DNA of 19,496 nucleotides from G020348385 sp964580235 (GTDB lineage: Bacteria; Acidobacteriota; Aminicenantia; Aminicenantales; Aminicenantaceae), in the NCBI GenBank assembly GCA_964580235.1, contig CAZOJY010000065.1, positions 1 through 19,496 on the forward strand, read 5' to 3'. The notes under the pieces are model-generated. The model had not been told where the DNA came from. It did not search any database and saw only the letters and a program-made list of their open reading frames with translations. Shown in pieces: positions 8,259 to 15,583 of this stretch (the first letter of the stretch is position 1; each line of letters starts with the position of its first letter). The position numbers were made by a program, and so were the translations under genes.

Positions 8259-8582
8259 TTATGGGGCTAGGCTCCAGGCGTCTATGGTCACCGAGTCTTC
8301 AAGAATAAACTGTTCATGCTCATGATTCGGCGGGATAATGCAAGATTCTCCTTCCTTTAATAATCCAATTTTTTTTTGATTCCCTGTTTTTGTTATGACC
8401 TTTTGCACACCTTTAAGGACAGTTGTGACCTGCTCATAGGAGTGGATATGAGGCGGAACCCGAGATCCTTTTTTGTATTCGAATTTTGCCATCAATACAT
8501 CCTTGCCGCAGGCAAGGGTTCGTCGAACGACTCCTTCAAAAACTGCCACTACGTGCTGATCTTTTTCCTGAATTTTGATCAT
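8259..8582 (-). CDS. Small single-domain cupin protein
   Basis: The 107-residue protein is a single cupin_2 barrel. Motif 1 is GSRVPPHIHSYEQVTTVLKG, with His45, His47 and Glu50 as expected metal ligands. Motif 2 is GESCIIPPNHEHEQFIL, with His residues near 84-86. Small cupins of this kind range from isomerases and dioxygenases to sensors, so no reaction is assigned. The start is firm: GAGGAGGT lies just upstream of the ATG at 8582. It is followed at a distance by unrelated genes and seems to be transcribed alone. Confidence 0.85.
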   Translation of the reverse strand: MIKIQEKDQHVVAVFEGVVRRTLACGKDVLMAKFEYKKGSRVPPHIHSYEQVTTVLKGVQKVITKTGNQKKIGLLKEGESCIIPPNHEHEQFILEDSVTIDAWSLAP

Positions 8583-8671
8583 TCCACCTCCTCTTAAGGC
8601 TTTATTCTATCCTCTTTGATCATTCGGCTTTTGCCATACATTTAGTCAAATGAACATGCCAATGTGAGTAA

Positions 8672-8944
8672 TCAGGTTATGCGAAAATCCGCAAATTCTC
8701 CCTTATACTCTTCCCATTCCGTTTGGACATTCTCCACACGCGATAAGGGAGGCCCTTCTTTCAATCTTCCCGCAAGGTTCTCTATGCGTTTTTTTTCCCC
8801 TTCAACTAAAGCTTCGACGCGTCCATCGGGCAGGTTCCTTACCCAGCCGGAAAGTTCCATCGCTGAGGCCCATCTCCGGGTGTGATCCCGGAAAAAAACA
8901 CCCTGGACTCTCCCTGTTACCAATATTCGAGCTCTGGCTTTCAT
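8672..8944 (-). CDS. acyP: Acylphosphatase
   Basis: The enzyme hydrolyses carboxyl-phosphate mixed anhydrides such as acetyl phosphate or 1,3-bisphosphoglycerate. At 90 residues it has the family length. The phosphate cradle GRVQGVFFRDHTR provides Arg19 and GWVRNLPDGRVEALVEG provides Asn37, the two catalytic residues. The start at 8944 (MKARARILVTG) fits homologues, and TATAAA lies about 20 bases upstream on the coding strand. It lies behind the cupin on the same strand with an 89-base gap, so co-transcription is uncertain. It has no clear functional tie to its neighbours. Confidence 0.93.
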   Translation of the reverse strand: MKARARILVTGRVQGVFFRDHTRRWASAMELSGWVRNLPDGRVEALVEGEKKRIENLAGRLKEGPPLSRVENVQTEWEEYKGEFADFRIT

Positions 8945-9088
8945 CTGAATCCCAGTCTATTTATAACACAGTCCCTCCTCCTCGGGTCAAGCTCTAGATG
9001 AAAAGCCAGGCAAATTGGTTGGAAGCGATCTAGAAGCGAGAGGACATTTTAGCATGCCTAAAAATATCTAAATCTGGTAAAATAATTG

Positions 9089-9094
9089 TATAAT
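9089..9094 (+). promoter_or_regulatory. -10 element likely driving thiD
   Basis: A perfect TATAAT lies 67 bases before the thiD start codon in a 216-base non-coding gap (8945-9160). No good -35 is seen at 16-18 bases upstream. The gap has no TPP-riboswitch core that I can recognise. It also holds a 7-base inverted repeat (TCTAGAT at 8993-8999, ATCTAGA at 9028-9034) and a direct repeat GAAGCGA at 9022-9028 and 9033-9039; both are short enough to be chance. Confidence 0.4.
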
Positions 9095-9160
9095 GTGGTC
9101 CATTTCAATTTTTTGAGGGTATACCACCAGCATCATTGAGGATTATAGAGAAGGAAGACA

Positions 9161-9928
9161 TTGAAAAAAATTCTCCTTTCGGTAGCAGGATTCGATCCTA
9201 CTTCGGGGGCGGGAGTGGCCCTCGATATAAAAGTCTTCCAGAAATATGGTTTCCAAGGGATGGGGATTCTCACCTCTTTGACATCACAGAACACGCAAAC
9301 CGTAAAGAAAGTCTATTGTCCTCCGTCCCGATTTGTCTCCGAACAGTACCGGTATCTGCGCGCTGATGTGGAATTTTCAGGGATTAAGGTCGGTATGATC
9401 GGCAGTGCAGATAATATCAACATTATTGTGAAAATTTTATCCGACAACCCCAAAATACCCATTGTCATCGACCCGGTTTTCAAGTCAAGCAGAGGGACCT
9501 GGCTGTGCGAAAAAAAATCTATACCGGAATACGTATCGAAAATCAAGCGGAAAGCGTCTTTGCTCACGCCGAATTTGGCGGAAGCCGAAAAGATTTCAGG
9601 CGAAAAAATCGGGGATGTGGAAGAGATGCTTGAATCGGCAGAAAAAATCTATGATCTGACCTCGATTCCCTGTCTGATAAAGGGAGGGCACCTGCGTGAT
9701 CAGAATGTCGACATCCTGTTCGATGGAAAGATAATAACCCGCTTCAGAAACAAGAAGTTAAAACAAACTGTCCATGGCACGGGATGTTTCCTCTCCTCAT
9801 CGATTCTCTGTCATCTGGTCAACGGATCGCCTCTGGATCACGCTGTTTCCATGGCAATAGAAGCTACCCATAAAGCCATGAAAAAAGCATCCAAACTTGG
9901 CAGAGGACAGCTGCTCTTCTCTTTATGA
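9161..9928 (+). CDS. thiD: Hydroxymethylpyrimidine/phosphomethylpyrimidine kinase
   Basis: ThiD phosphorylates HMP and then HMP-phosphate to give HMP-diphosphate for thiamine synthesis. The 255-residue ribokinase-fold protein shows the N-terminal signature SVAGFDPTSGAGVALDIKVF, IPIVIDPVFKSSRG, LTPNLAEAEKISG, the CLIKGGH strand and the C-terminal anion-hole motif HGTGCFLSSSI. The usual SGAGIQAD reads SGAGVALD here. Translation starts at TTG (9161) behind AAGGAAG; the N-terminus KKILLSVAGFDP then aligns with the family. No other thiamine genes are nearby, so salvage use is possible. The last six bases overlap the convergent antiporter gene: the TGA at 9926-9928 is adjacent to that gene's stop at 9923-9925. 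Confidence 0.9.
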   Translation: MKKILLSVAGFDPTSGAGVALDIKVFQKYGFQGMGILTSLTSQNTQTVKKVYCPPSRFVSEQYRYLRADVEFSGIKVGMIGSADNINIIVKILSDNPKIPIVIDPVFKSSRGTWLCEKKSIPEYVSKIKRKASLLTPNLAEAEKISGEKIGDVEEMLESAEKIYDLTSIPCLIKGGHLRDQNVDILFDGKIITRFRNKKLKQTVHGTGCFLSSSILCHLVNGSPLDHAVSMAIEATHKAMKKASKLGRGQLLFSL

Positions 9929-11209
9929 TCTGCCCTTTTTCCCGGCTTCTTTGACTTTGACAAGCAGCTTTTGAAGAAACACCGGTCCAATGATCTGATT
10001 AATGGCAATTATCGCTAAAACAAGAGCCATGAATTCGCCCCCCCAATCTGGGAAACTGTCCTGAATAACAATCGCCATTCCCAGCGCGACTCCTGCTTGA
10101 GATATGAATCCCGCCCAGCCAAGTCTTTGAAATATCTTTCCTTCCCCTGTCAGTCTGGCTCCGATGAACGTCCCTAATAATTTTGAAAACCCTCTCAAAA
10201 CGACACAAACCAGAGCCAGCAGCCATGTCTGGCGCAGAGCACCCAAATCAAGGGATGCGCCTGACATGGCAAAAAATACAATGTAAACCGGAACAGAAGT
10301 CCTCTCGATCGCTTCTATCAAACGTTGACCATGGGCTGAGAAATTTTCAGCCAAAAATCCAGCCACAAGACATATCAAAAGAGGATGAAATCCATAGTTA
10401 TGTGAAATTTGATAGGAAAAAAAGGCAATGCTCAGGATAAAAATCGTGATCTCTTTTTTTACATATTTGAGGTAAAGGATGATCCCACCGCCGATCAACA
10501 CGCCGATAAGAACAGAACCGCCAACCTCGCTCAAGATATGAAACAGGAACGTAAAGTCGAAGTTATGGGAAGGGATGATCGAGGATTTCGACAGAGAAAG
10601 GGTGAACGAAAAAAGAACGATGATAAAAAAGTCTTTAACCACAGCCCCGCCCAGTATCAGGTCGGTATACTTCCCAGACGACCGGGTTTCCGTAATAACC
10701 GCGATGGTCGTTGCTGGAGACGTCGGGGTCATCAGCGTCCCCAGCAGAAGGGAAAAAGTAAATATCTGTATGAGGTTCATCCCTCCAAAAAAGGGGATAA
10801 AGTGCCGGCCGATCAGGCCCAGAGAAATAAATCCGGCAAGAACAATAAATGTCTGAAAAAAAACGATAGAGGAAATGGTTTTCAGCTGCCCTTTGAGTTT
10901 TTCGATCTTCATCTCCCCACCCGCTGTCAGGGCAATGAGACTCAAAGCTAGACCATCCAGAAGCTGCAAATCATTCACATCCGATGCGCTTATAAAATTA
11001 AAAAGAAAGGGCCCACAGACAATACCGGCTATGATAAATCCTGTGATTTGAGGAAGGCTGAAGCGTTTTATATTGTTCCCCACAAGGTAGGCAAAAACGA
11101 GTATAAACCCAAGCGCAAGAGATGTGCTCTGCTGCGTGTTGGCAAAAGGCAGAAGAGAGGAACTTTTCAAAAGGAGCATCAGCACAAATACAACAACGAG
11201 CGGGATCAT
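9923..11209 (-). CDS. Cation:proton antiporter (CPA-type), putatively catalytic subunit
   Basis: The product is a 428-residue polytopic inner-membrane protein of the Na+/H+ or K+/H+ exchanger superfamily, with about 12 hydrophobic segments. Family features are the SLPQITGFIIAGIVCGP segment near the N-terminus, TPTSPATTIAVITETRSSG (about 161-179) in the broken helix, and GGAVVKDFFIIVLF, with Asp193 at the expected ion-binding position. The reading frame is open further upstream, but the start is set at the ATG at 11209: a strong GGAGGAG lies six bases before it and its first bases overlap the previous gene's stop in ATGA. It is the last gene of the EIIA/P-II-like/antiporter operon. The transported ion is unknown. 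Confidence 0.85.
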   Translation of the reverse strand: MIPLVVVFVLMLLLKSSSLLPFANTQQSTSLALGFILVFAYLVGNNIKRFSLPQITGFIIAGIVCGPFLFNFISASDVNDLQLLDGLALSLIALTAGGEMKIEKLKGQLKTISSIVFFQTFIVLAGFISLGLIGRHFIPFFGGMNLIQIFTFSLLLGTLMTPTSPATTIAVITETRSSGKYTDLILGGAVVKDFFIIVLFSFTLSLSKSSIIPSHNFDFTFLFHILSEVGGSVLIGVLIGGGIILYLKYVKKEITIFILSIAFFSYQISHNYGFHPLLICLVAGFLAENFSAHGQRLIEAIERTSVPVYIVFFAMSGASLDLGALRQTWLLALVCVVLRGFSKLLGTFIGARLTGEGKIFQRLGWAGFISQAGVALGMAIVIQDSFPDWGGEFMALVLAIIAINQIIGPVFLQKLLVKVKEAGKKGRS

Positions 11210-12417
11210 TTTTTCTCCTCCGAATCCAGATGGAAAACTGAAAATTTTAATCCCCAGGGACTGAAGAATTCCGTGATGAGAATCCCGGAAAGGGCAATTG
11301 TGAGAAAGACATCGGTTACGGGGAGAGGATAGGCCAATTTCAGGCTGACCGCAAAGGCCACGCCTACTCCTCCAGAAGAGAGAAAACAAAAGCCATACCG
11401 CATTGGCAGATGAAGAGGAAAATTCAGGGCTGTTCTAAAAAGCGGAAGGGGAAGGATGTAGGCCAGCACCCTTAGAATAATCATCAGGCCAACCAAGAGA
11501 ACGACCCTGTAATCAAGTTTCACTTCCCAAAGAGCTCCGATCAATATAAGGAAGATGATGTACAACGGCTTTTCAGTGGAAAGCAGAAGTGGATAAAGTT
11601 TCTCGTGGATTTTTGTCCGGTTGGAATAAGTGATTCCCATCACCATACACAGGTAAAGCGGGGGAAGGTTAAAATAAAAGGCTGCCCCCGAGACAAAAAA
11701 AACCAATCCCAGGAGAAAAACAAGCTTCTGTTCCTCAGAGGTTTTCTTTTTTGTCAAAAAATGAAACAGATACCCGACAAGAACCGGAAACATCGTGGAC
11801 AGCAGGAGAAATCCCCCGCCTTTTAGCAAAATTTTGGATTCAAAAAAAGGAAAGTGCCAGAATGAAGAAAGCAAAGCCAGCCCTGCAATTCCCCAAAATC
11901 CACTCACACTCGCTAAAAACCGGGCCAAGTAATGGTAGTTTCCTCTTGTGGGCATAACCGTCGAAGCCATGTTGAGCAGGGTCGGAGAATTCAGGCTCAG
12001 TACCAATCCCAGGGCTGCAGCCATTCCATAGAGCAAAAAAGCTTGCTCTGAAGGATAAAAAGACTTCAGGATCAGCGATAAAACTAAACCGCCCAGAAGA
12101 AATGCGAATAAAAACTGCAAAAAAGAAAGGCGGATGTACTTCCCGGGGAAACGCTTCAAGTACTTGGTTTCCAACTGAAAGCCAAATAAAAATCCAACCC
12201 AACCAAGCCCCAGGCTGATCAAGGGTGTGAGTCCTACCAGGACGGAAGGCCTGAGAATGTTCAATCCTGTGCGCCCCAAAGACAGTCCTAAAAAAATATA
12301 GATAAATCCGGAGTAAAAAAAATAATTCACGGAAGAAAAAGATGGCTTTCTGGTGATAAAGCGGGCTCCGAGAAAGGCAATCAGAATGAGAAGACCGAAT
12401 GCGTAAATGGCTTGCAT
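11206..12417 (-). CDS. Antiporter-like membrane protein lacking the ion-binding acidic residue
   Basis: The 403-residue polytopic membrane protein has about 12 hydrophobic segments and shares the exchanger fold with the following gene. Its LSLNSPTLLNMASTV segment (about 140-154) aligns without gaps to TPTSPATTIAVIT of the partner. Followed along, Asp193 of the partner falls on Gly173 here (LASVSGFWGI), so the canonical acidic residue is missing. It may be a regulatory or scaffolding half of a heterodimer, or use a different mechanism. It starts 6 bases after the P-II-like stop and ends in an ATGA overlap with the catalytic-type antiporter. The terminal codons (SEEKK) contain the next gene's ribosome-binding site. 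Membership of the family is a judgement from topology and the SP motif. Confidence 0.75.
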   Translation of the reverse strand: MQAIYAFGLLILIAFLGARFITRKPSFSSVNYFFYSGFIYIFLGLSLGRTGLNILRPSVLVGLTPLISLGLGWVGFLFGFQLETKYLKRFPGKYIRLSFLQFLFAFLLGGLVLSLILKSFYPSEQAFLLYGMAAALGLVLSLNSPTLLNMASTVMPTRGNYHYLARFLASVSGFWGIAGLALLSSFWHFPFFESKILLKGGGFLLLSTMFPVLVGYLFHFLTKKKTSEEQKLVFLLGLVFFVSGAAFYFNLPPLYLCMVMGITYSNRTKIHEKLYPLLLSTEKPLYIIFLILIGALWEVKLDYRVVLLVGLMIILRVLAYILPLPLFRTALNFPLHLPMRYGFCFLSSGGVGVAFAVSLKLAYPLPVTDVFLTIALSGILITEFFSPWGLKFSVFHLDSEEKK

Positions 12418-12423
12418 GAAGGC

Positions 12424-12759
12424 TTAAAATTCGGGCTTGAGACCCTCCACTCTGTCCAAAGAAAAAGTAAAAACAATACCCGTCCCCGGCTGGTTTAAAT
12501 CGCCCAATATTTTTTGGAGAAGCTTAATAACTTCCTCTTCTTTCTCTTCTTTTATCACAGAAAAAATCGTCTTGTTGTGGGGTTTAGCTCCGGCGAACAT
12601 AAATCTCAATCCTGCAAAAATCGGAACTTCCGAACACAGGATGTGGCCCATGCCCACACTTTCCACCACAGTGGCCCCTGAAATGCCGATTTCCACATAG
12701 CCCTCCAGTACTTCTTCCAATTTTTCGACTTTGTTCAAGATGAGCACAAGCAGCTTCAT
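12424..12759 (-). CDS. P-II-like signalling protein
   Basis: The 111-residue cytoplasmic protein has a ferredoxin-like beta-alpha-beta pattern: MKLLVLILNKVEKLEEVLEGYVEIGISGATVVES at the start, then HNKTIFSVIKEEKEEEVIKLLQKILGD and GTGIVFTFSLDRVEGL at the end. This resembles trimeric PII/PII-like proteins. The long uridylylatable T-loop of GlnB/GlnK is not evident. PII-like proteins bind small ligands such as nucleotides or metals and often dock on transporters. The frame is open upstream, but the ATG at 12759 is chosen because it overlaps the EIIA stop (ATGA) and a GAAGGG sequence precedes it. Gating of the two downstream antiporters is a natural inference. Confidence 0.7.
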   Translation of the reverse strand: MKLLVLILNKVEKLEEVLEGYVEIGISGATVVESVGMGHILCSEVPIFAGLRFMFAGAKPHNKTIFSVIKEEKEEEVIKLLQKILGDLNQPGTGIVFTFSLDRVEGLKPEF

Positions 12760-13220
12760 ACAATTTTCCCTTCTTCTTTCTCGAGGAGAGCACAGATCTC
12801 GCCCGGCTTTTTTATCTTCATGATCTGTTTGACGAACTCGGTTTCTTTCACCAGCCGGCACACATGCGCAAGGATTTTTAGCTGAGCGCCGGGATTATTT
12901 TTATTCCCGAGGAGCAGCAAAAGGACATATGTCTGCATCTGATCTTCCGCTTCAAAATCGATACCCTTTTTTATAACAGCAAGCGCCAAAAAAGGCTCTT
13001 TGAGTTCATCGAGCAGTGCATGGGGAATGGCAAATCCTTTTTTCAGACCCGTGCTTCCCAGGCTTTCCCTTTTCAACAGTTCATCCAAAACGAGTTTATC
13101 ATCGGATATGAGGTTTCTCTTTTTTATGCCTGCGACGAAATCCTCGAGTACCTTTCTTTTGTCACCGGGTTTGATATCGAGAAAAATATGATCTTCTTTT
13201 AGAAGCCTGCAGATTTTCAT
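12756..13220 (-). CDS. PTS EIIA (fructose/nitrogen type) domain protein
   Basis: The 154-residue stand-alone EIIA-2 domain (PtsN/FrwA-like) carries the phosphorylatable histidine in GFAIPHALLDEL (His67), preceded by the family motif KRESLGSTGL. The following strands (FLALAVIKKGIDFEAEDQMQTYVLLLLLG) and the ILAHVCRLVKE helix fit the fold. EIIA-Ntr proteins often regulate K+ transport and stress responses by protein contacts rather than sugar transport. No EIIB or EIIC is adjacent, so a regulatory role is likely. It begins the four-gene operon, with AGGGGA before the ATG and a TATAAT 22 bases upstream, and ends in an ATGA overlap with the P-II-like gene. Confidence 0.88.
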   Translation of the reverse strand: MKICRLLKEDHIFLDIKPGDKRKVLEDFVAGIKKRNLISDDKLVLDELLKRESLGSTGLKKGFAIPHALLDELKEPFLALAVIKKGIDFEAEDQMQTYVLLLLLGNKNNPGAQLKILAHVCRLVKETEFVKQIMKIKKPGEICALLEKEEGKIV

Positions 13221-13241
13221 TTCATTCCCCTATTCACACAC

Positions 13242-13247
13242 ATTATA
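13242..13247 (-). promoter_or_regulatory. -10 element for the EIIA/P-II-like/antiporter operon
   Basis: On the minus strand a perfect TATAAT lies in the 35-base gap between the penicillin-acylase stop (13256) and the EIIA ATG (13220). A -35 would fall in the end of the acylase gene, where no good match is seen. It implies the operon can be transcribed independently of the upstream acylase unit. Confidence 0.4.
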
Positions 13248-13255
13248 TCATTTTT

Positions 13256-15583
13256 TTATGTTCCGCTCTGTTTTTTCCTCTTGGGCGGTTTTAAGAAAAG
13301 CGTTCCGGTTGCATTCTGTTCGATCTTTTCCTGAGAGAAAAGCATCGGATGGTATTTACCTCCAATCCACAATGGGATTTGATTATCATAATAACGGCTC
13401 ATAAAATGACCGCTCTGTCCCGAACTTATCACACATTTGGAATTATCCCAATCGGATAAATCAATGATCTGGCGGTAACTTGCAGACCAACTGGTTTTGC
13501 GGGGAGTTACATAATTAACTTTGACCGTAAAAGCGTTTCCACTCGAAGGGCGGGAATCCCGGTTGAAAAAACGGAAAAAAAACACGCGGCCCAACGGATG
13601 CTGATAGCGGACGGCGTTCATATTGCTCCAATCCCAATTATCCGAGGAACCGTACAGCCAGTCCAGGCGGTTATAAGCCCTGAGAAGAGCGCTCTTGATC
13701 ACATCCATCCTTTTTTCAATTTCAGGTGTTGACTTGTTATCGAACCACAGAGAATCAGGATCAGAGAGAATGCGCAGGACGCCGGCCGTTTTTCTCCTGA
13801 AAAAAAAGTCAAAACTGCGAAAATCTTCCCCGAGCTCATCTTGAAAAATTTCTTCCGGGAGATAGTTCACAAAAGCGTCATACAGCGCCGGAGCGTTCCC
13901 CGCACTCATTTGCAAATCCCAATCCTGTAGTATATCGAAGGCTTTCTTTAACTTTCCTGTGGCTCCGGCTATCTGGTGGACAAAAGGATAAAACAGTTCC
14001 CCTTTTTGTGAATAGATATCTCCTTGGATAGACTGGAGGGAGGACACCGTGTGCTTTTCTGTTTGCAGAAGGAGATCTCTTATTCTATTCGCTCTAAACG
14101 GCGCATCCCAATCGAGACTCACATAATACGGATAGCCTTCTGGCAGTACATTCTGGTTTGCCGTGACGATCAATCCGTCCTCTGGATTGTACAGATTGGG
14201 CTTTTGATTCTCCTCGAGATATCCATGCCAATCCCCTCCTTCCCTCCAACTTGGAAAGGGAAAAAGAGCCGCCTCTTTAGCCCGGAGTGGAATCTTCCCG
14301 CCTAAATAATACCCGATGTTATTGTTTATGTCGGCGTATCCAAAATTCTGGGATGGATTATCGAAGAGGCTCATGGCCGCTGCAAAATCATCCCAGTTTT
14401 TTGCCTTATTCAGGAGATAACAAGCTTCAACAACTCGATCTCCTTCATAGATGGTCCATTTAAGTGATATGGGATTTTGGCTCTCGACGATATGAGGAGA
14501 AATGACCGGGCCGCGAGCCGTCCACAGCACCTCCAACTTTTCCGGTTCTTTTTTTCCCCTGACCCGAATAACCTCTTCTCTCTTTATCAAAGGTTTCCAT
14601 TCATCCTTTTCCCAGTATCTGTCCTGTGTTTCGTTGAATTTTTCAATGTAAAGATCCTGTGCATCAACCGTGGAATTCGATACCCCCCAGGCGATGGCAT
14701 CGTTGTGACCGATGATCACCCATGGAAGACCTGGGATGGTAACGCCGGTGACATTAAGGGATGAGCAGCGCAAATGCATTTCGTACCATACCGGTGGTAG
14801 ATTGATTTCAAGATGAGGGTCATTCGCCAGGAGGGGTTTTCCAGAGATCGTCCGGTCGCCCGAGAGAACCCAGTTGTTGCTTTGTTGGGGATACACCCTT
14901 TTCATAAGCCTGGATAAAGAGGCTTTTACTGTTTCAAATGAAGGCGTCTCAACCCCTTCCTCTAGAATTTCGAGGGCCTTATCTGGGCCCATTCTATACA
15001 TCAGGTTGGAACGGACCAGCTCGCTCGGAAAATCTCCGCTGAGGAGCATGGCCATGACCTCTTTTATGATCAGGGAATCCATCGGACTCCATGGCTCTGG
15101 CCGGTAGCGCAAAATGGAAAATTCGGGGGGCCAATTCCATTTCCGGGAATTCAGCCAGGCATTAATCCCTTGACTGTAAGAAATCAGCATTTCCTCCACG
15201 TTGGATGGAATTTTTTCGTAGTCCCTCAACGCTGCTTCTTTGAGGCCCATCACTCTCACATATTTGTCGCTTTCTATAAGAGCTTCTCCGAACAGTTCGG
15301 AAAGCTTTCCGTAGCCTGTCCTCCGGGTAAGATCCATCTGCCACATCCGTTCCTTCGCATGGATATAACCACAGGTGAAAAAAAGATCTTTTTCGGTTTC
15401 GGCATAAATATGGGGAACTCCCCAGGTGTCGGTGATGATTTTCACCTCCCCCCTCAATCCCTGAAGGGAAACCTTTCCTCTGTATTTAGGTTTGGAAAAA
15501 AAGAAATAGCCGGGAAAAAACAATAAAAATCCCAGGATGATAAAGAGAATGACCCATAGCGATTTCTTAAAAAAAGATTTCAT
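13256..15583 (-). CDS. Penicillin acylase family (N-terminal nucleophile) hydrolase
   Basis: Members are Ntn-hydrolases that cleave amide bonds in penicillins, acyl-homoserine lactones or other N-acyl compounds after self-processing into alpha and beta chains. The 775-residue precursor begins with an uncleaved-looking hydrophobic segment (about 8-30, WVILFIILGFLLFFPGYFFF), so it is probably exported and membrane-anchored. The alpha region has ITDTWGVPHIYAE and CGYIHAKERMWQMDLTRR. The processing site and nucleophile are in PQQSNNWVLSG: Ser235 would become the beta-chain N-terminus, 234 residues in. KPLLANDPHLE follows, as in the family. The substrate cannot be told. The start (ATG at 15583) overlaps the stop of the upstream lipoprotein gene, so the two are translationally coupled. 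Confidence 0.92.
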   Translation of the reverse strand: MKSFFKKSLWVILFIILGFLLFFPGYFFFSKPKYRGKVSLQGLRGEVKIITDTWGVPHIYAETEKDLFFTCGYIHAKERMWQMDLTRRTGYGKLSELFGEALIESDKYVRVMGLKEAALRDYEKIPSNVEEMLISYSQGINAWLNSRKWNWPPEFSILRYRPEPWSPMDSLIIKEVMAMLLSGDFPSELVRSNLMYRMGPDKALEILEEGVETPSFETVKASLSRLMKRVYPQQSNNWVLSGDRTISGKPLLANDPHLEINLPPVWYEMHLRCSSLNVTGVTIPGLPWVIIGHNDAIAWGVSNSTVDAQDLYIEKFNETQDRYWEKDEWKPLIKREEVIRVRGKKEPEKLEVLWTARGPVISPHIVESQNPISLKWTIYEGDRVVEACYLLNKAKNWDDFAAAMSLFDNPSQNFGYADINNNIGYYLGGKIPLRAKEAALFPFPSWREGGDWHGYLEENQKPNLYNPEDGLIVTANQNVLPEGYPYYVSLDWDAPFRANRIRDLLLQTEKHTVSSLQSIQGDIYSQKGELFYPFVHQIAGATGKLKKAFDILQDWDLQMSAGNAPALYDAFVNYLPEEIFQDELGEDFRSFDFFFRRKTAGVLRILSDPDSLWFDNKSTPEIEKRMDVIKSALLRAYNRLDWLYGSSDNWDWSNMNAVRYQHPLGRVFFFRFFNRDSRPSSGNAFTVKVNYVTPRKTSWSASYRQIIDLSDWDNSKCVISSGQSGHFMSRYYDNQIPLWIGGKYHPMLFSQEKIEQNATGTLFLKPPKRKKQSGT

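Noticed and set aside
8945..9160. TPP riboswitch upstream of thiD
   Set aside because: The conserved CUGAGA and ACCUGA core motifs of the thi-box are not present in this gap.
10409..10951. Plus-strand open frame of 180 codons
   Set aside because: It is the antisense of the antiporter gene, with a very polar Lys/Arg/Gln-rich composition and no family resemblance.
11210..11389. N-terminal extension of the second antiporter to 11389
   Set aside because: The extra 60 residues are basic, Cys/Ser/Gly-rich and lie out of frame over the end of the preceding antiporter gene; the ATG at 11209 has a strong ribosome-binding site and an ATGA overlap.
12760..12861. N-terminal extension of the P-II-like protein to 12861
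   Set aside because: The added residues are charged, low-quality sequence over the EIIA gene; the ATG at 12759 overlaps the EIIA stop and begins the first beta-strand.
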